Shown here piece after piece: positions 19,452 to 29,733 of a stretch of 64,000 nt of DNA (the stretch's first letter is position 1; the number at the start of each line of letters is the position of its first letter). The notes beneath the pieces are model-generated. The model was not told the DNA's origin, did no database searches, and saw nothing but the letters and a program-made list of their open reading frames with translations. A program made the position numbers and the translations under genes. Source of the stretch: Cryobacterium sp. Y29. GTDB taxonomy: Bacteria; Actinomycetota; Actinomycetes; Actinomycetales; Microbacteriaceae. The DNA is taken from contig NZ_PJJN01000032.1 of NCBI RefSeq assembly GCF_002929825.1, positions 1 to 64,000 on the forward strand, in the 5' to 3' direction.

Positions 19452-20318
19452 CTAGTAGGCGTCAACCGCGGGCTGCTCGACGGCCGTGCCCGACTGACCC
19501 AGAGTCTCGTCGTAGATGGACTGCCAGGTGTCATTGCCGTCGGTGAACATGTCGTTGATGAAGCCGCGCAGAGCGTCGTCACCCTTCGGCAGGCCCACGC
19601 CGTAGTTCTCGACCGAGAACGGCTCGCCGACGACCTTGAGGTTCTCGGAATCCTGCGAGGCGTAGCCAAGCAGGATGGCCTGGTCGGTCGTGACCGCGTC
19701 GACCTGACCATCCTTGAGGGCCTCAACACACTGCGAGTAGGTGTCGAACTCTTCCGTTTCGGTGTCGGGGTAGTTGTCCTTGATGTTCTGGATCGGCGTG
19801 GAGCCGGTCGCGGAACAAACGGTTTTGCCGGCCAGATCGTTTTCACTCGTGATCGAGTCGTCGTCAGCGGCGACCAGGATGCCCTGGCCGGTGATGAAGT
19901 ACGGTCCCGCGAAGTCGATCTGCTCTTTGCGCTTGTCGGTGATTGAGTAGGTACCAACGTAGTAATCGATGTCACCGTTCACGATGGCGGACTCGCGGTT
20001 CGCGCTCGGAATGGCGATGTACTCGATCTTGTCATCGGAGAAACCCAGGGACTCGGCCACCCACTTGGCGATCTCAATGTCGAAGCCGGAGCGTTCTCCG
20101 GTTCCGGCATCGAGGAATCCCAGGCCGGGCTGGTCTTCCTTGACGCCGATACGCACGGTATCGGCTTCCACCATGGCGTCGTACGTGGGGCTGCCCGTGA
20201 GCGTAACTTCGGCGGGAGCGTCGGACGATCCTGGGTCTGTGGTATCTCCGCCGGCGCATCCGGCCAGAAGCAGTGCCGCCGTGGCTGCTGTGGCCAGGAG
20301 ACTGAGTTTCTTACGCAT
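19452..20318 (-). CDS. gluB: Glutamate-type ABC transporter substrate-binding lipoprotein
   Basis: 288 residues. The N-terminus is a lipoprotein signal: MRKK, a hydrophobic stretch, then LLAG before C21, the lipidated cysteine. The mature part has the family 3 solute-binding fold with LGFLDAGTGERSGFDIEIAKWVAESLG and an arginine/aspartate ligand region (DYYVGTYSITDKRKEQIDFAGPYF). It captures the amino acid outside the membrane and hands it to GluCD. Confidence 0.88.
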   Translation of the reverse strand: MRKKLSLLATAATAALLLAGCAGGDTTDPGSSDAPAEVTLTGSPTYDAMVEADTVRIGVKEDQPGLGFLDAGTGERSGFDIEIAKWVAESLGFSDDKIEYIAIPSANRESAIVNGDIDYYVGTYSITDKRKEQIDFAGPYFITGQGILVAADDDSITSENDLAGKTVCSATGSTPIQNIKDNYPDTETEEFDTYSQCVEALKDGQVDAVTTDQAILLGYASQDSENLKVVGEPFSVENYGVGLPKGDDALRGFINDMFTDGNDTWQSIYDETLGQSGTAVEQPAVDAY

Positions 20319-20407
20319 TGTGATTCCTTTTCTGGTTGGGAAGGGAGGTGTCAGGATAAGTTATGGCGACCCTGTGTCCCGTGACTCTGGTCGAGTGGGC
20401 CGTTGGG

Positions 20408-21196
20408 CTAGTGGTCGAGAATTTTGGACAGGAAGTCCTGCGCGCGCGCGCTCTGCGGGTTCGTGAAGAACTGCTCGGGTGAGGACTCTTCCACAATTTC
20501 GCCCTCGGCCATGAAGATGACACGGTCCGCAGCCTTGCGGGCGAAGCCCATCTCGTGGGTGACGACGATCATCGTCATACCCTCGTTGGCGAGGTCGACC
20601 ATGACCTCAAGCACCTCATTAATCATCTCAGGGTCGAGGGCGCTGGTCGGCTCGTCGAGCAGGATCAGTTTCGGCTCCATGGCCAGAGCGCGCGCGATCG
20701 CGACGCGCTGTTGCTGGCCACCCGAGAGTTGGGACGGCATTTTCCCGGCCTGGTTGGCCACGCCAACACGCTCGAGCAGAGCCATGGCCTTCTTCTCGGC
20801 ATCAGCTTTCGCCATGCCGCGCACTTTGATCGGACCGAGGGTGACGTTGTCGAGCACGGTCTTGTGGGCGAACAGGTTGAACGCCTGAAAGACCATGCCA
20901 ACGTCAGCGCGCAAGTGGGCCAGTGCTTTACCCTCTTCCGGCAACTTCACACCGTCGATGGTGATCACACCGTCATCGATGGTCTCGAGGCGGTTGATCG
21001 CCCGGCACAGGGTGGATTTGCCCGACCCACTCGGACCAATCACGACCACAACTTCGCCGCGGTTGACCACCGCGTTGATGTTCTTGAGAACATGCAGTTC
21101 TCCGTAGTGCTTGTTGATGTCCTTGACGACGACTAGCGGTTCGCCCCGACGAACGGTGATGTTCGAGGTGGCCGGGGACGAATCTGTGGGCTCCAT
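20408..21196 (-). CDS. gluA: Glutamate-type ABC transporter ATP-binding protein
   Basis: 262 residues from the ATG at 21196, chosen over an upstream in-frame start at 21232 because AGGAAGT precedes it and homologous sequence starts later. Walker [10 protein letters not shown] at 54-62, signature [15 protein letters not shown], Walker [14 protein letters not shown] and the H-loop [16 protein letters not shown] are all intact. It drives the GluBCD importer. First gene of the operon, 89 bases ahead of gluB. Confidence 0.93.
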   Translation of the reverse strand: MEPTDSSPATSNITVRRGEPLVVVKDINKHYGELHVLKNINAVVNRGEVVVVIGPSGSGKSTLCRAINRLETIDDGVITIDGVKLPEEGKALAHLRADVGMVFQAFNLFAHKTVLDNVTLGPIKVRGMAKADAEKKAMALLERVGVANQAGKMPSQLSGGQQQRVAIARALAMEPKLILLDEPTSALDPEMINEVLEVMVDLANEGMTMIVVTHEMGFARKAADRVIFMAEGEIVEESSPEQFFTNPQSARAQDFLSKILDH

Positions 21197-21237
21197 ACTT
21201 CCTAACTTAGGACAGAACGCGTGTCTGGACATGCCAA

Positions 21238-21275
21238 ATGCCCGGACAGCAACGCATTTGTAACAGTCCGGGCAT
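21238..21275 (-). terminator. Hairpin downstream of the TrmH-type gene
   Basis: ATGCCCGGAC (21238-21247) pairs perfectly with GTCCGGGCAT (21266-21275) around an 18-base loop. It lies 24 bases past the end of the rRNA methylase gene and before gluA. Only a short T stretch follows on the minus strand, so termination may be partial. Confidence 0.5.
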
Positions 21276-21298
21276 GGCGTGTTTGTGCAGGCAGCAGA

Positions 21299-22099
21299 TC
21301 AGGCGCGCTGGGCGAATGCACTCTCATACAGGCACACGGATGCCGCGGTCGCGAGGTTCATCGACTCGGCTTTGCCGTAGATCGGCACGCTGACGCTGCG
21401 GTCGACCCGGGCCAGGTCTTCGTCGGTGAGGCCGCGCGCTTCGTTGCCGAAAAGCCACACGGTCGGAGCTGCCAGTAAGCCCTCGTTGCGGGCGGTCAGC
21501 AGGTCGGAGCCCTTGATGTCGGCGGCAAAGAGCTGCAGCCCGGCCGCCCGGGCACGGTCGAGTACGTCGGAGAGGTCGGCCGCGATAGCGACGGGCAGGT
21601 GAAAGATGGAGCCGGTCGAGGAACGGATGACCTTGGGGTTGTACAGGTCGACGCTGCGACCGGTGAGGATGACGGCGTCCGCGCCCGCGGCATCCGCTGC
21701 CCGAATGATGGTGCCGGCGTTGCCGGGATCGCGCACCTCTTCGAGGATGGCGACGAGCTTGGGCTCGGCATTGAAGATTTTCTTTACCGAGGTGGGGAAC
21801 TGGTGACAGACAGCCACGAAGCCCTGCGGGGTGACCGTATCGGCCATAGCCTCGAGCACCTCTTCGGAGACGAACTCCACCTCGACCTGGGCGTCGACCG
21901 CTTTCTGGGCCAGATCGGTGTAGCGGTCGAGCGCGGTGGGCGTCGCGAACAACTCCACGACGAGCTCTGGGCGAAAGGTGAGCGCTTCGGAAACGGCCTG
22001 CGGGCCTTCGAGCAGAAAAAGACCGGACTCGAGGCGCGCGTCGCGCTTGGCAAGTTTTGCGACGGAACGGACGCGCGGTGAACGTGGATTATCAAGCAT
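21299..22099 (-). CDS. TrmH/SpoU-family RNA 2'-O-methyltransferase
   Basis: 266 residues from the ATG at 22099, where GAGGTC lies just upstream. An N-terminal substrate-binding domain (SPRVRSVAKLAKRDARLESGLFLLEGPQAVSEAL) is followed by the SPOUT knot motifs: EEVRDPGNAGTIIRAADAAG (motif 1), LFGNEARGL (motif 2) and VPIYGKAESMNLATAASVCLYE (motif 3). The target is probably ribosomal RNA, given similarity to TsnR/RlmB-type enzymes and the ribosomal neighbours. The exact nucleotide is not evident. Confidence 0.88.
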   Translation of the reverse strand: MLDNPRSPRVRSVAKLAKRDARLESGLFLLEGPQAVSEALTFRPELVVELFATPTALDRYTDLAQKAVDAQVEVEFVSEEVLEAMADTVTPQGFVAVCHQFPTSVKKIFNAEPKLVAILEEVRDPGNAGTIIRAADAAGADAVILTGRSVDLYNPKVIRSSTGSIFHLPVAIAADLSDVLDRARAAGLQLFAADIKGSDLLTARNEGLLAAPTVWLFGNEARGLTDEDLARVDRSVSVPIYGKAESMNLATAASVCLYESAFAQRA

Positions 22100-22133
22100 G
22101 ACCTCGAGTTTAGTTGCACAAGGTTTACTTACA

Positions 22134-22167
22134 GAAAAAGGAGCGGACGACCACGTCGCCCGCTCCT
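22134..22167 (-). terminator. Intrinsic terminator of infC-rpmI-rplT
   Basis: On the minus strand AGGAGCGGGCGAC (22167-22155) pairs with GTCGTCCGCTCCT (22151-22139) with one mismatch and a three-base loop, followed by five T residues (22138-22134). It follows the rplT stop by about 80 bases and is a classic rho-independent terminator. Confidence 0.85.
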
Positions 22168-22249
22168 CACTGTTCAATTCAAAACTGTCGATCTTTCACC
22201 ACATTCACGCCCAGGAGGCAGACGGTGGTGAACCGATCAGGGTAGCGCC

Positions 22250-22642
22250 TTACGCCGTGACGGCGACCTTCGGTGCCGAGGTGTCGGCGGGAAGGGCAGC
22301 CTTGGCACTCTCGACGAGCGCGGCGAACGTCGCTGCTTCGTTGACGGCCAGGTCGGCGAGGATACGACGGTCAACCTCGATGCCAGCCAGGCCGAGGCCC
22401 TGGATCAGACGGTTGTAGGTGAGGCCGTTGGCGCGCGACGCAGCGTTGATCCGCTGGATCCACAGGCGACGGAAGTCACCCTTGCGTGCGCGACGGTCAC
22501 GGTAGCTATAGGTAAAGGAGTGAGTGAGCTGCTCCTTCGCCTTGGTGACCAGGCGTGAACGCTGACCGCGATAACCCTTGGCGCGTTCGAGAATAACGCG
22601 GCGACTCTTGTGGGCGTTTACGGCCCTCTTTACTCTTGCCAT
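22250..22642 (-). CDS. rplT: 50S ribosomal protein L20
   Basis: 130 residues starting [26 protein letters not shown], the invariant L20 N-terminus, and continuing [24 protein letters not shown]. The last dozen residues ([13 protein letters not shown]) extend a little beyond a minimal L20. It binds 23S rRNA early in large-subunit assembly. In other bacteria L20 or IF3 can repress this operon. Last gene of infC-rpmI-rplT. Confidence 0.97.
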   Translation of the reverse strand: MARVKRAVNAHKSRRVILERAKGYRGQRSRLVTKAKEQLTHSFTYSYRDRRARKGDFRRLWIQRINAASRANGLTYNRLIQGLGLAGIEVDRRILADLAVNEAATFAALVESAKAALPADTSAPKVAVTA

Positions 22643-22688
22643 TTTTTACAAATCCTTATTCGTTACGGGCCTACTATTGGGGCCTGGT

Positions 22689-22875
22689 TTACAGACCGAG
22701 AAGCTTCTTGATGGTCTTCTGATCCGACTTAGCCAGCACCTGGTCCTGGTTCAAACGGGACTTGCGCTGCGTGCTCTTGACCTCGAGGTTGTGTCGAAGT
22801 CCGGCCTGCTGCTTCATGATCTTTCCGCTTCCGGTGACCTTGAAACGCTTCTTGGTTCCGGAGTGGGTCTTCATC

Positions 22876-22883
<8 letters not shown>
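22689..22883 (-). CDS. rpmI: 50S ribosomal protein L35
   Basis: 64 residues starting [20 protein letters not shown] at the ATG at 22883, which is preceded by AGGAGGAACCAC, an excellent ribosome site. An earlier in-frame start at 22916 is not needed. The start lies inside the end of infC (8-base overlap), so rpmI translation is probably coupled to IF3 translation. Confidence 0.96.
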
Positions 22884-23502
<619 letters not shown>

Positions 23503-23766
23503 GCGTCTCTCCTCTTGGTTAACTTCGTGATCACAACCAGTCAGCGGATGCCGATTGGGGACGAAGAGAGGAAAATCACGCGCTTACCAGGCCAACCTTG
23601 TCGTTGACGTGTTCCACACGACACCCTGTCTACCCTCGCTCTGCCACCTTCCCGAGGGAGGTGGAAACGCGACGGCGGAGTGCAAACTACCCGGTAACCT
23701 TGATGAAGCGGTATGCGCGGGTGGGAGATTCTCCACTTTCGTACCGAGACTATTGTCCCGGAACCA
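23503..23766 (-). promoter_or_regulatory. Long structured leader of infC-rpmI-rplT
   Basis: About 264 bases separate the probable transcription start (near 23766) from the ATC start of infC, and no gene fits within. The leader contains several stem-forming segments, including CCACCTCCC pairing with the GGGAAGGTGG that follows it (around 23640-23662). In other phyla this operon has regulatory leaders that sense L20 or IF3. An analogous autoregulatory RNA is likely here, but I do not recognise a named family. Confidence 0.5.
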
Positions 23767-23772
23767 AGAATG

Positions 23773-23800
23773 ATCCTAGCAGAGGAATGCAGTGAGCCAA
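23773..23800 (-). promoter_or_regulatory. Promoter of infC-rpmI-rplT
   Basis: The minus strand reads TTGGCT (23800-23795), 16 bases, then TAGGAT (23778-23773). It overlaps the first codons of the divergent DUF1844 gene and gives the infC mRNA its long leader. Confidence 0.55.
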
Positions 23801-24193
23801 AGTTTTGAGCACGATACGGGTTTAGAGCAGAATGCCGAACTTGACCGGGATGCTGATTTTGAGCGGGATGCTGCCCAGGCAACGCGCGATATCGCCGATG
23901 TGGCCGCTGTGGAGATCATCACCACGGCCGCCGTGCACCTCATGAGCGCGGCCGCCGTGAAGTGCGGCCTCGCCGAAGATCCCGACGCCCAGATCGACCT
24001 CGACGAGGCGCGCAAGCTCATCACGGCCCTGGCCGGACTGGTCACGGCAGCCGCCCCCGATATCGCCGACATGCATGCCCGCAGCCTGCGGGACGGCCTG
24101 CGTTCCCTGCAGCTTGCGTTCCGCGAGGCGTCCTTCGTGCAGGACCCAATCGGCGAGGGTCCCGGCGAGAAATACACCGGCCCCGTCACCTAA
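23792..24193 (+). CDS. DUF1844 family protein
   Basis: 133 residues starting at GTG 23792, with AGAGGA eight bases upstream. The first 25 residues are acidic and variable. The core, DVAAVEIITTAAVHLMSAAAVKCGLAEDP followed by IDLDEARKLITALAGLVTAAAP, is the DUF1844 helical domain, and the gene is regularly found beside infC in actinobacteria. Function is unknown. It is divergent from infC and convergent with the Nei-type gene. Confidence 0.85.
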   Translation: MSQSFEHDTGLEQNAELDRDADFERDAAQATRDIADVAAVEIITTAAVHLMSAAAVKCGLAEDPDAQIDLDEARKLITALAGLVTAAAPDIADMHARSLRDGLRSLQLAFREASFVQDPIGEGPGEKYTGPVT

Positions 24194-24210
24194 CCGGTGG
24201 CCTGTGCGCC

Positions 24211-24999
24211 TCAGGTCTGGCAGCGCGGGCACCAGTAGGTGTCGCGCAACTCCAGTTCGGTACGGCCGAGCCGTCCCTTCTGAACGCGGCTACCGCACCG
24301 GCGACACGGCTGCCCGGCCCGCCCGTAAACCCAGAGCTGGGCTCCCCGGCGCAGGTTGCCGGTGGTCGTGCGCTCGTCACGGTCTTTATTGGCCAGTAAC
24401 AGGCGCCGGGCGAGCATCACGAGTCCGGCGAGGTCAGTGACCTCAGCCACGGGCCGGTTCGGCAGTAATCCGCGCAGAAAACAGAGCTCGTTGACATAGA
24501 CGTTGCCCAGCCCGGCCAGATTGCGCTGGTCAGCGAGGGCCACGATGATCGGCTGCTCACCGTGGGCGGCAAGACGTCTGGTGGCCTCGGCAGCGTTGGC
24601 TGCGCTCCACTCGGCGTCGAGCAGATCGGATCCGAGGTAGCCGACCACCTCGGCTTCAGCCCGGGTCGGCACGAGCTCCAGCACGCCCAGTTCGAACCCC
24701 ACGGCAACCCACTCGGTGGTCTGCAGCACGATGCGTGCCTGAAACGCCGGCCGCTGCCACCGCGTGCCCGGCCGATACAGGTGCCAGGCGCCCTCCATCT
24801 TCAAATGCGAGTGGATGCTCGTCTCACCGACGCGGTGCAGCAGATGTTTGCCGCGACTGACGACCTCGTGCACAGTCTGCCCCGACAGATCGACCGTAGC
24901 GAAAGCGGGTACCCGAATGTCGCAGCCGGTCAGGATGCTGCCGCGCAGGGCCTGGTCGAGGGAACGGGCGGTGCGGTAGACGGTATCGCCCTCAGGCAC
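24211..24999 (-). CDS. Fpg/Nei-family DNA glycosylase (Nei2-like)
   Basis: 262 residues. It begins MPEGDTVYR: the N-terminal proline after methionine removal is the catalytic nucleophile and the glutamate next to it the acid. SRGKHLLHR and SHLKMEGAWHLY are conserved active-site and DNA-contact segments. QRNLAGLGNVYVNELCF is the helix-two-turn-helix. The C-terminal zinc finger is C-RR-C ... C-PR-C. It excises oxidised bases and nicks the strand. PEGDTV-type N-termini point to the endonuclease VIII branch. It overlaps the end of lhr by eight bases. Confidence 0.92.
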   Translation of the reverse strand: MPEGDTVYRTARSLDQALRGSILTGCDIRVPAFATVDLSGQTVHEVVSRGKHLLHRVGETSIHSHLKMEGAWHLYRPGTRWQRPAFQARIVLQTTEWVAVGFELGVLELVPTRAEAEVVGYLGSDLLDAEWSAANAAEATRRLAAHGEQPIIVALADQRNLAGLGNVYVNELCFLRGLLPNRPVAEVTDLAGLVMLARRLLLANKDRDERTTTGNLRRGAQLWVYGRAGQPCRRCGSRVQKGRLGRTELELRDTYWCPRCQT

Positions 25000-27900
25000 G
25001 CAGCCTCAGCCCTTTCGGGGTCTCGGTAAATCCGGCGGCGCGCAAGGCCCCGCCCACGTCGGTGCCGATCACGAACACACCGTTGACCGTTTCCACCGCA
25101 ATCCTCTGCACGCGACCGTTGGTAACCAGGGCGGCCAGACTCACGGTAGCCGCCGCGAGCACCGCCTCATCCGTTTTGAAAGCAACCACGGTTTTACCGC
25201 CGCGCTCGACGTACAGCACGAGGGCACCGTCGACAAGAACGACGAGTGCGCCCGCCTTTCGACCCGGGCGGTGGGTGGTGTCACCAGGCAGGGTCGGCCA
25301 CGGCAGCGCGGCGCCATAGGCGTTCGCCGGGTCGGTCGCGGCCAGGGCAACAGCAGCCAAGGGTGCCGTGTTCCTAACGTCTACGGAAGTCGGGGACACT
25401 CCCACCGCGAAGGTGCGCAGCCGGTCGATGGTGCCGCCGGTGGCGAACTGGGCCGCGCCAAGCCCCTCGATGAAATAGCCGCGGCGGCAGCGTGCCATCT
25501 CTTCGAAACCGGTGAGGGTGCGGTAGACGAGCGAGAAGCCGCCGATCACGCTCTCCGCCATTACCGCCCCCCGGGTCACCACGCCATAGCGTTCGAGCAG
25601 CGTCTCCCCCAGCGCGTGGGCGCGGCGGGTTGGGGAATCGTCGGCAACCGGAAGGATCGACCATCTGCCTGACGCCGTGGGGGGACCGCTGCGACTCGGC
25701 AGGTTCGGCCGCGGCATCGACCGCCCGCGATGCAGGCGGGCGCGCGGCGCGGCCCGGCTCTGCCTGTGGGCCGTGTGCCCGCCGGCTAGCAGCGAACGCA
25801 CCGGAGCGAACGTGTCATTGTTGATCAGACCGGCCCAGACCAGGTCCCACAGCGCCTGCACCAGTGCGGCGTCGTCCTGGCTGCCGACGGCGTCAGACAG
25901 CTGCCGAAAGAAGTAGGCGCCCCCGCTGCCCAGGGTCGTCAGGATCTCCTGCTGCAAGGACGTCGTCTCCACGTCGATGGTAAGCGGCAGGGTGAGCTGG
26001 GCCGTTTCGGCCAGGTGCAGACTGACCCAACCGTCGTTGCCGGCGAGGGTTCCCGCGCCCGCCCAGAGCAGCTCCCCCGCGTTGGTGAGTTCGTCGAGCA
26101 TGCCCGGCTGGTAGTCACTCACCCGGGCCGGCAGAATGAGCGTCTCCCAGGCGGACGCCGGAATGCGCGCGCCCTCAAGCTGTTCCACAACGGATGCGAC
26201 GCCGTCGATTCCGCGCAGCTTGCCTCCCACGTGTTGCCAGACCGGCAGGAACCGACCGATGGCCTGCTGGTCCACCGGTTCCACCTCGTGCCGAAGGGCC
26301 GCGAGCGAGCGCCGACGCAAGCGCCGCAGCACCTCGGAGTCGCACCATTCCAAGCCGGTGCCATTCGGTCGGAATTCGCCGGCTACGATACGACGGGCGT
26401 CGGCGAGGCGTTTGAGGGCAATCTGCACAACGGCCGTGCCGAGGCCAAACCGGTCGGCGACGGCGCCGGTGGTGAAGGGTCCGTGCGAGCGTGCGTAGCG
26501 GCTCACCAGGTCGCCGAGCGGGTCAGCCACGGATTCAGTGAACGCAGCGGACACCCCGATCGGCAGGGGAACGCCGAGAGCGTCGCGCAATCGACTGGCG
26601 TCTTCGACCGCTGCCCAGCGTTCCTCACCGCCGATGCTCACACGCACGGCGCGGCGCATGTCGACCAGGCTTAGCAGGGCCCGCTCGGCGACAAAGACGG
26701 CGGGCGGGCCCTGCGCGGACGGCAGGCCCTGCGCGGGCGGCGATTCCGGCGGGAGAATGAGCATCCGCTCGGCGACCTCGCTGGTGCTGAGCGGGCCAAG
26801 CGTGCGCAACAGATCGGCGACACCTTCCACGCCCTTGGCCAGGTAGTCCGGCGCGAGCCGTTGCAGTTCTCGGTCGGTTTGAGCGATGACGCTCGGGTCG
26901 AGGAGTTCACGCAGTTCAACCCGCCCCAGCAGTTCGGCCAGCAGGCTCGAATCGATGGCGAGGGCGGTGGCGCGCCGCTCGGCGAGCGGGGTGTCGCCCT
27001 CGTACATGAAGGCAGCGACGTAACCGAACAGCAGTGTGCTCGCGAACGGGCTGGCGGTCTCGGTCTCGGTGTCAACCAGACGTAATTCGCGGGAGGCGAT
27101 CTGCCGGGTCAGCGCCCCGAGGGCCGGAAGGTCGTACACGTCCTGAAGGCATTCACGCAGGGTCTCGAGAATGATCGGAAAGGTGGGAAAGGTGCGGGCC
27201 ACGTCGAGTAGTTGGGCGGCCTTCTGGCGTTGTTGCCACAGCGGCGAGCGCGCACCGGGTTTGTACCTGGGCAGCAGCAGTGCCCGGGCAGCGCACTCCC
27301 GAAACCGGGAAGCGAACAGGGCGGAGCCACCGACCTCGTCGATGACGATCTGCTCGAGCTCATCGGGGTCGAAAACGAAGAGCTCGCTGCCGGGCGGTTC
27401 GGTTTCGGTGTCGGGGATGCGCACGACGATACCGTCATCGCTGGCTACGCAGGAGCCGTCGATTCCGTAGCGTTCGCGCACACGAGCACCCACGGCGAGC
27501 GCCCACGGTGCGTGCACCGGGGTGCCGAACGGGGAGTGCAGCACAACCCGCCAGTCCCCCAGTTCATCGCGAAAGCGTTCGACCACGAGGGTGCGGTCAG
27601 TTGGGAGCTGCCCGGTGACCGCGCGTTGCTCGGCGAGAAAGGCCAGCAGGTTGTTGATTGCGCGCTGATCGAGGCCGCCCACCGCGCAGCGAGCCTGGGC
27701 TTCACTGAGCGGCAGGGTCCCAACCTCGCGCACGAACGCACCGATGGCCCGGCCGAGTTCGGCCGGGCGGCCGAGGCCATCACCTTTCCAGAACGGAAGC
27801 CGCCCTGGCTGCCCGAAAGCGGGCACGACGAGCACCCGGTCATGGGTGATCTCCTGGATACGCCAGCTCGTGGTTCCGAGCGCAAAGACGTCGTTCACAC

Positions 27901-29677
27901 GCGACTCGTAGACCATCTCCTCGTCGAGTTCGCCGACCCGTTTGCCGGTGATCTGTTCGCCGCCGACCATGAAGACGCCAAACAGGCCGCGGTCGGGAAT
28001 GGTGCCGCCGCTCGTCACGGCCAGGCGTTGCGCTCCGGGCCGCCCGGTCAGGGTGCCAGCGTCTCGATCCCAGACAATGCGGGGGCGCAGTTCGGCGAAC
28101 TGGTCAGACGGGTAGCGGCCGGCGAGCAGGTCAAGGGTCGCCTCGTAGGCCGAGCGTGGCAAGGTCGCAAACGGCGCGCTGCGCCGCACCGTGTCAAACC
28201 AGGTTTCCACGTCGATGGGCTCGAGCGCGCAGGCTGCGACAGTCTGCTGCGCCAGAATGTCGAGCGGGTTGGTGGGTACCCGCAGCGATTCGATGGCGCC
28301 GGCCACCATGCGCTCGGCGGCAACCGCAGCGTGGATGAGGTCGGCGCGATGCTTGGGGTAGATCACCCCGCGCGAAACCTCACCCACCTGGTGCCCGGCC
28401 CGGCCGAGCCGCTGCAGCCCGCTCGACACCGACGGCGGCGATTCAACCTGCACGACCAGGTCGACGGCACCCATGTCGATACCGAGTTCCAGGCTGGAGG
28501 TCGCGACGACACAACGCAGCCGCCCCGACTTCAGATCGTCTTCAATGAGCGCGCGTTGTTCCTTGCTGACGGAACCGTGATGCGCCCGCGCGAGCAAGGG
28601 CGCCGCGCCTATGCTCTGCCCGCTTGCCCCCATCAGCTCGGCCGGCGGGCGCACCGCGCGCATCACACCGTGTTCGGCCAGCTCCCCCTCGGCAGCCGAA
28701 ACCGGCACCAGAGCGGATGCCTCCGCCCCGGCCAGGCGGTCGGCGTAGATTTCATTGAACCGGGCCGTCAGCCGTTCGGTAAGTCTCCGGGAATTCGCGA
28801 ACACGATGCTCGAAGAGTGCGCCAGCACCTCGTCAACGATGGCCTCCTCAACGTGGGGCCAGATGGACCCGGTTTGCGCAGCAGCGGCCGACGTGACCCC
28901 TTCGCGTTGCGGTACCGGCCCGAGGTCGCTCATATCGTCGACCGGCACGACCACCCGCAGGTCGAACCGTTTCAGGGAGGGCGGCGCCACGATGTGAACG
29001 GGCGCGGCGCCACCGAGAAAGCGCGCCACTTCGCTCTGCGGGCGCACGGTGGCCGACAACCCGATACGTTGGGCCGGGTGACCGAGGAGCGCGTCGAGAC
29101 GTTCGAGCGATACGGCGAGGTGGGCGCCGCGCTTACTGGCCGCGACCGCATGTATCTCGTCGATGATGACCGTCTGCACATCGCTCAGCGATTCCCGAGC
29201 TGCCGACGTCAGCATCAGAAACAATGATTCCGGAGTGGTGATGAGGATGTCGGGGGGCGAGGAGATCAATTTGCGGCGGTCGGCGCTCGGCGTATCTCCC
29301 GAACGCACACCGACCGTGACCTGTGGCGGCTGAAGTCCAAGCCGTTGCGCGGCACGGCTGATTCCCACCAGCGGCGCGGTGAGGTTGCGTTCGACGTCAA
29401 CGCCGAGGGCTTTGAGCGGAGAAATATAGAGCACACGGGTACCAGGCGCACGGGCACCGGGCTCGGCTGATGCCGGTGCTGACTCGTTCGCCAACCGGTC
29501 GATGGCCCACAGGAAGGCGGCGAGGGTCTTGCCCGATCCGGTGGGAGCCACAACGAGGGCGTGCGACCCTTGCGCGATAGCAGTCCACGCACCGAGCTGC
29601 GCTGCGGTCGGCGCGGCAAACGCCTCGGTGAACCAGGCCTGGGCAGCCGGGGAGAATTGATCGAGAACGTCGCTCAT
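24992..29677 (-). CDS. lhr: Lhr-type ATP-dependent helicase
   Basis: 1561 residues, the usual size of full-length Lhr. Walker A is APTGSGKT (44-51) and the motif II box is DEIH (173-176). SATVRPQ, VATSSLELGIDMGAVDLVVQVESP and GLQRLGRAGHQVGEVSRG complete the superfamily 2 core. The long C-terminal region holds the Lhr winged-helix and DUF4942-type domains. A proline/arginine-rich linker near residues 1290-1330 looks unconserved. Known Lhr enzymes unwind RNA:DNA hybrids and respond to DNA damage in mycobacteria. The coupled Nei-type gene fits a repair role. Confidence 0.94.
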   Translation of the reverse strand: MSDVLDQFSPAAQAWFTEAFAAPTAAQLGAWTAIAQGSHALVVAPTGSGKTLAAFLWAIDRLANESAPASAEPGARAPGTRVLYISPLKALGVDVERNLTAPLVGISRAAQRLGLQPPQVTVGVRSGDTPSADRRKLISSPPDILITTPESLFLMLTSAARESLSDVQTVIIDEIHAVAASKRGAHLAVSLERLDALLGHPAQRIGLSATVRPQSEVARFLGGAAPVHIVAPPSLKRFDLRVVVPVDDMSDLGPVPQREGVTSAAAAQTGSIWPHVEEAIVDEVLAHSSSIVFANSRRLTERLTARFNEIYADRLAGAEASALVPVSAAEGELAEHGVMRAVRPPAELMGASGQSIGAAPLLARAHHGSVSKEQRALIEDDLKSGRLRCVVATSSLELGIDMGAVDLVVQVESPPSVSSGLQRLGRAGHQVGEVSRGVIYPKHRADLIHAAVAAERMVAGAIESLRVPTNPLDILAQQTVAACALEPIDVETWFDTVRRSAPFATLPRSAYEATLDLLAGRYPSDQFAELRPRIVWDRDAGTLTGRPGAQRLAVTSGGTIPDRGLFGVFMVGGEQITGKRVGELDEEMVYESRVNDVFALGTTSWRIQEITHDRVLVVPAFGQPGRLPFWKGDGLGRPAELGRAIGAFVREVGTLPLSEAQARCAVGGLDQRAINNLLAFLAEQRAVTGQLPTDRTLVVERFRDELGDWRVVLHSPFGTPVHAPWALAVGARVRERYGIDGSCVASDDGIVVRIPDTETEPPGSELFVFDPDELEQIVIDEVGGSALFASRFRECAARALLLPRYKPGARSPLWQQRQKAAQLLDVARTFPTFPIILETLRECLQDVYDLPALGALTRQIASRELRLVDTETETASPFASTLLFGYVAAFMYEGDTPLAERRATALAIDSSLLAELLGRVELRELLDPSVIAQTDRELQRLAPDYLAKGVEGVADLLRTLGPLSTSEVAERMLILPPESPPAQGLPSAQGPPAVFVAERALLSLVDMRRAVRVSIGGEERWAAVEDASRLRDALGVPLPIGVSAAFTESVADPLGDLVSRYARSHGPFTTGAVADRFGLGTAVVQIALKRLADARRIVAGEFRPNGTGLEWCDSEVLRRLRRRSLAALRHEVEPVDQQAIGRFLPVWQHVGGKLRGIDGVASVVEQLEGARIPASAWETLILPARVSDYQPGMLDELTNAGELLWAGAGTLAGNDGWVSLHLAETAQLTLPLTIDVETTSLQQEILTTLGSGGAYFFRQLSDAVGSQDDAALVQALWDLVWAGLINNDTFAPVRSLLAGGHTAHRQSRAAPRARLHRGRSMPRPNLPSRSGPPTASGRWSILPVADDSPTRRAHALGETLLERYGVVTRGAVMAESVIGGFSLVYRTLTGFEEMARCRRGYFIEGLGAAQFATGGTIDRLRTFAVGVSPTSVDVRNTAPLAAVALAATDPANAYGAALPWPTLPGDTTHRPGRKAGALVVLVDGALVLYVERGGKTVVAFKTDEAVLAAATVSLAALVTNGRVQRIAVETVNGVFVIGTDVGGALRAAGFTETPKGLRLRA

Positions 29678-29733
29678 ACCGTCATTGTCGCCTGACCCAC
29701 CGACAGTGCACTGAGCAGGGCCAATATCGGGTA

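Noticed and set aside
27212..29227. 671-residue open frame on the plus strand
   Set aside because: It lies wholly antisense to lhr and shows no recognisable motif.
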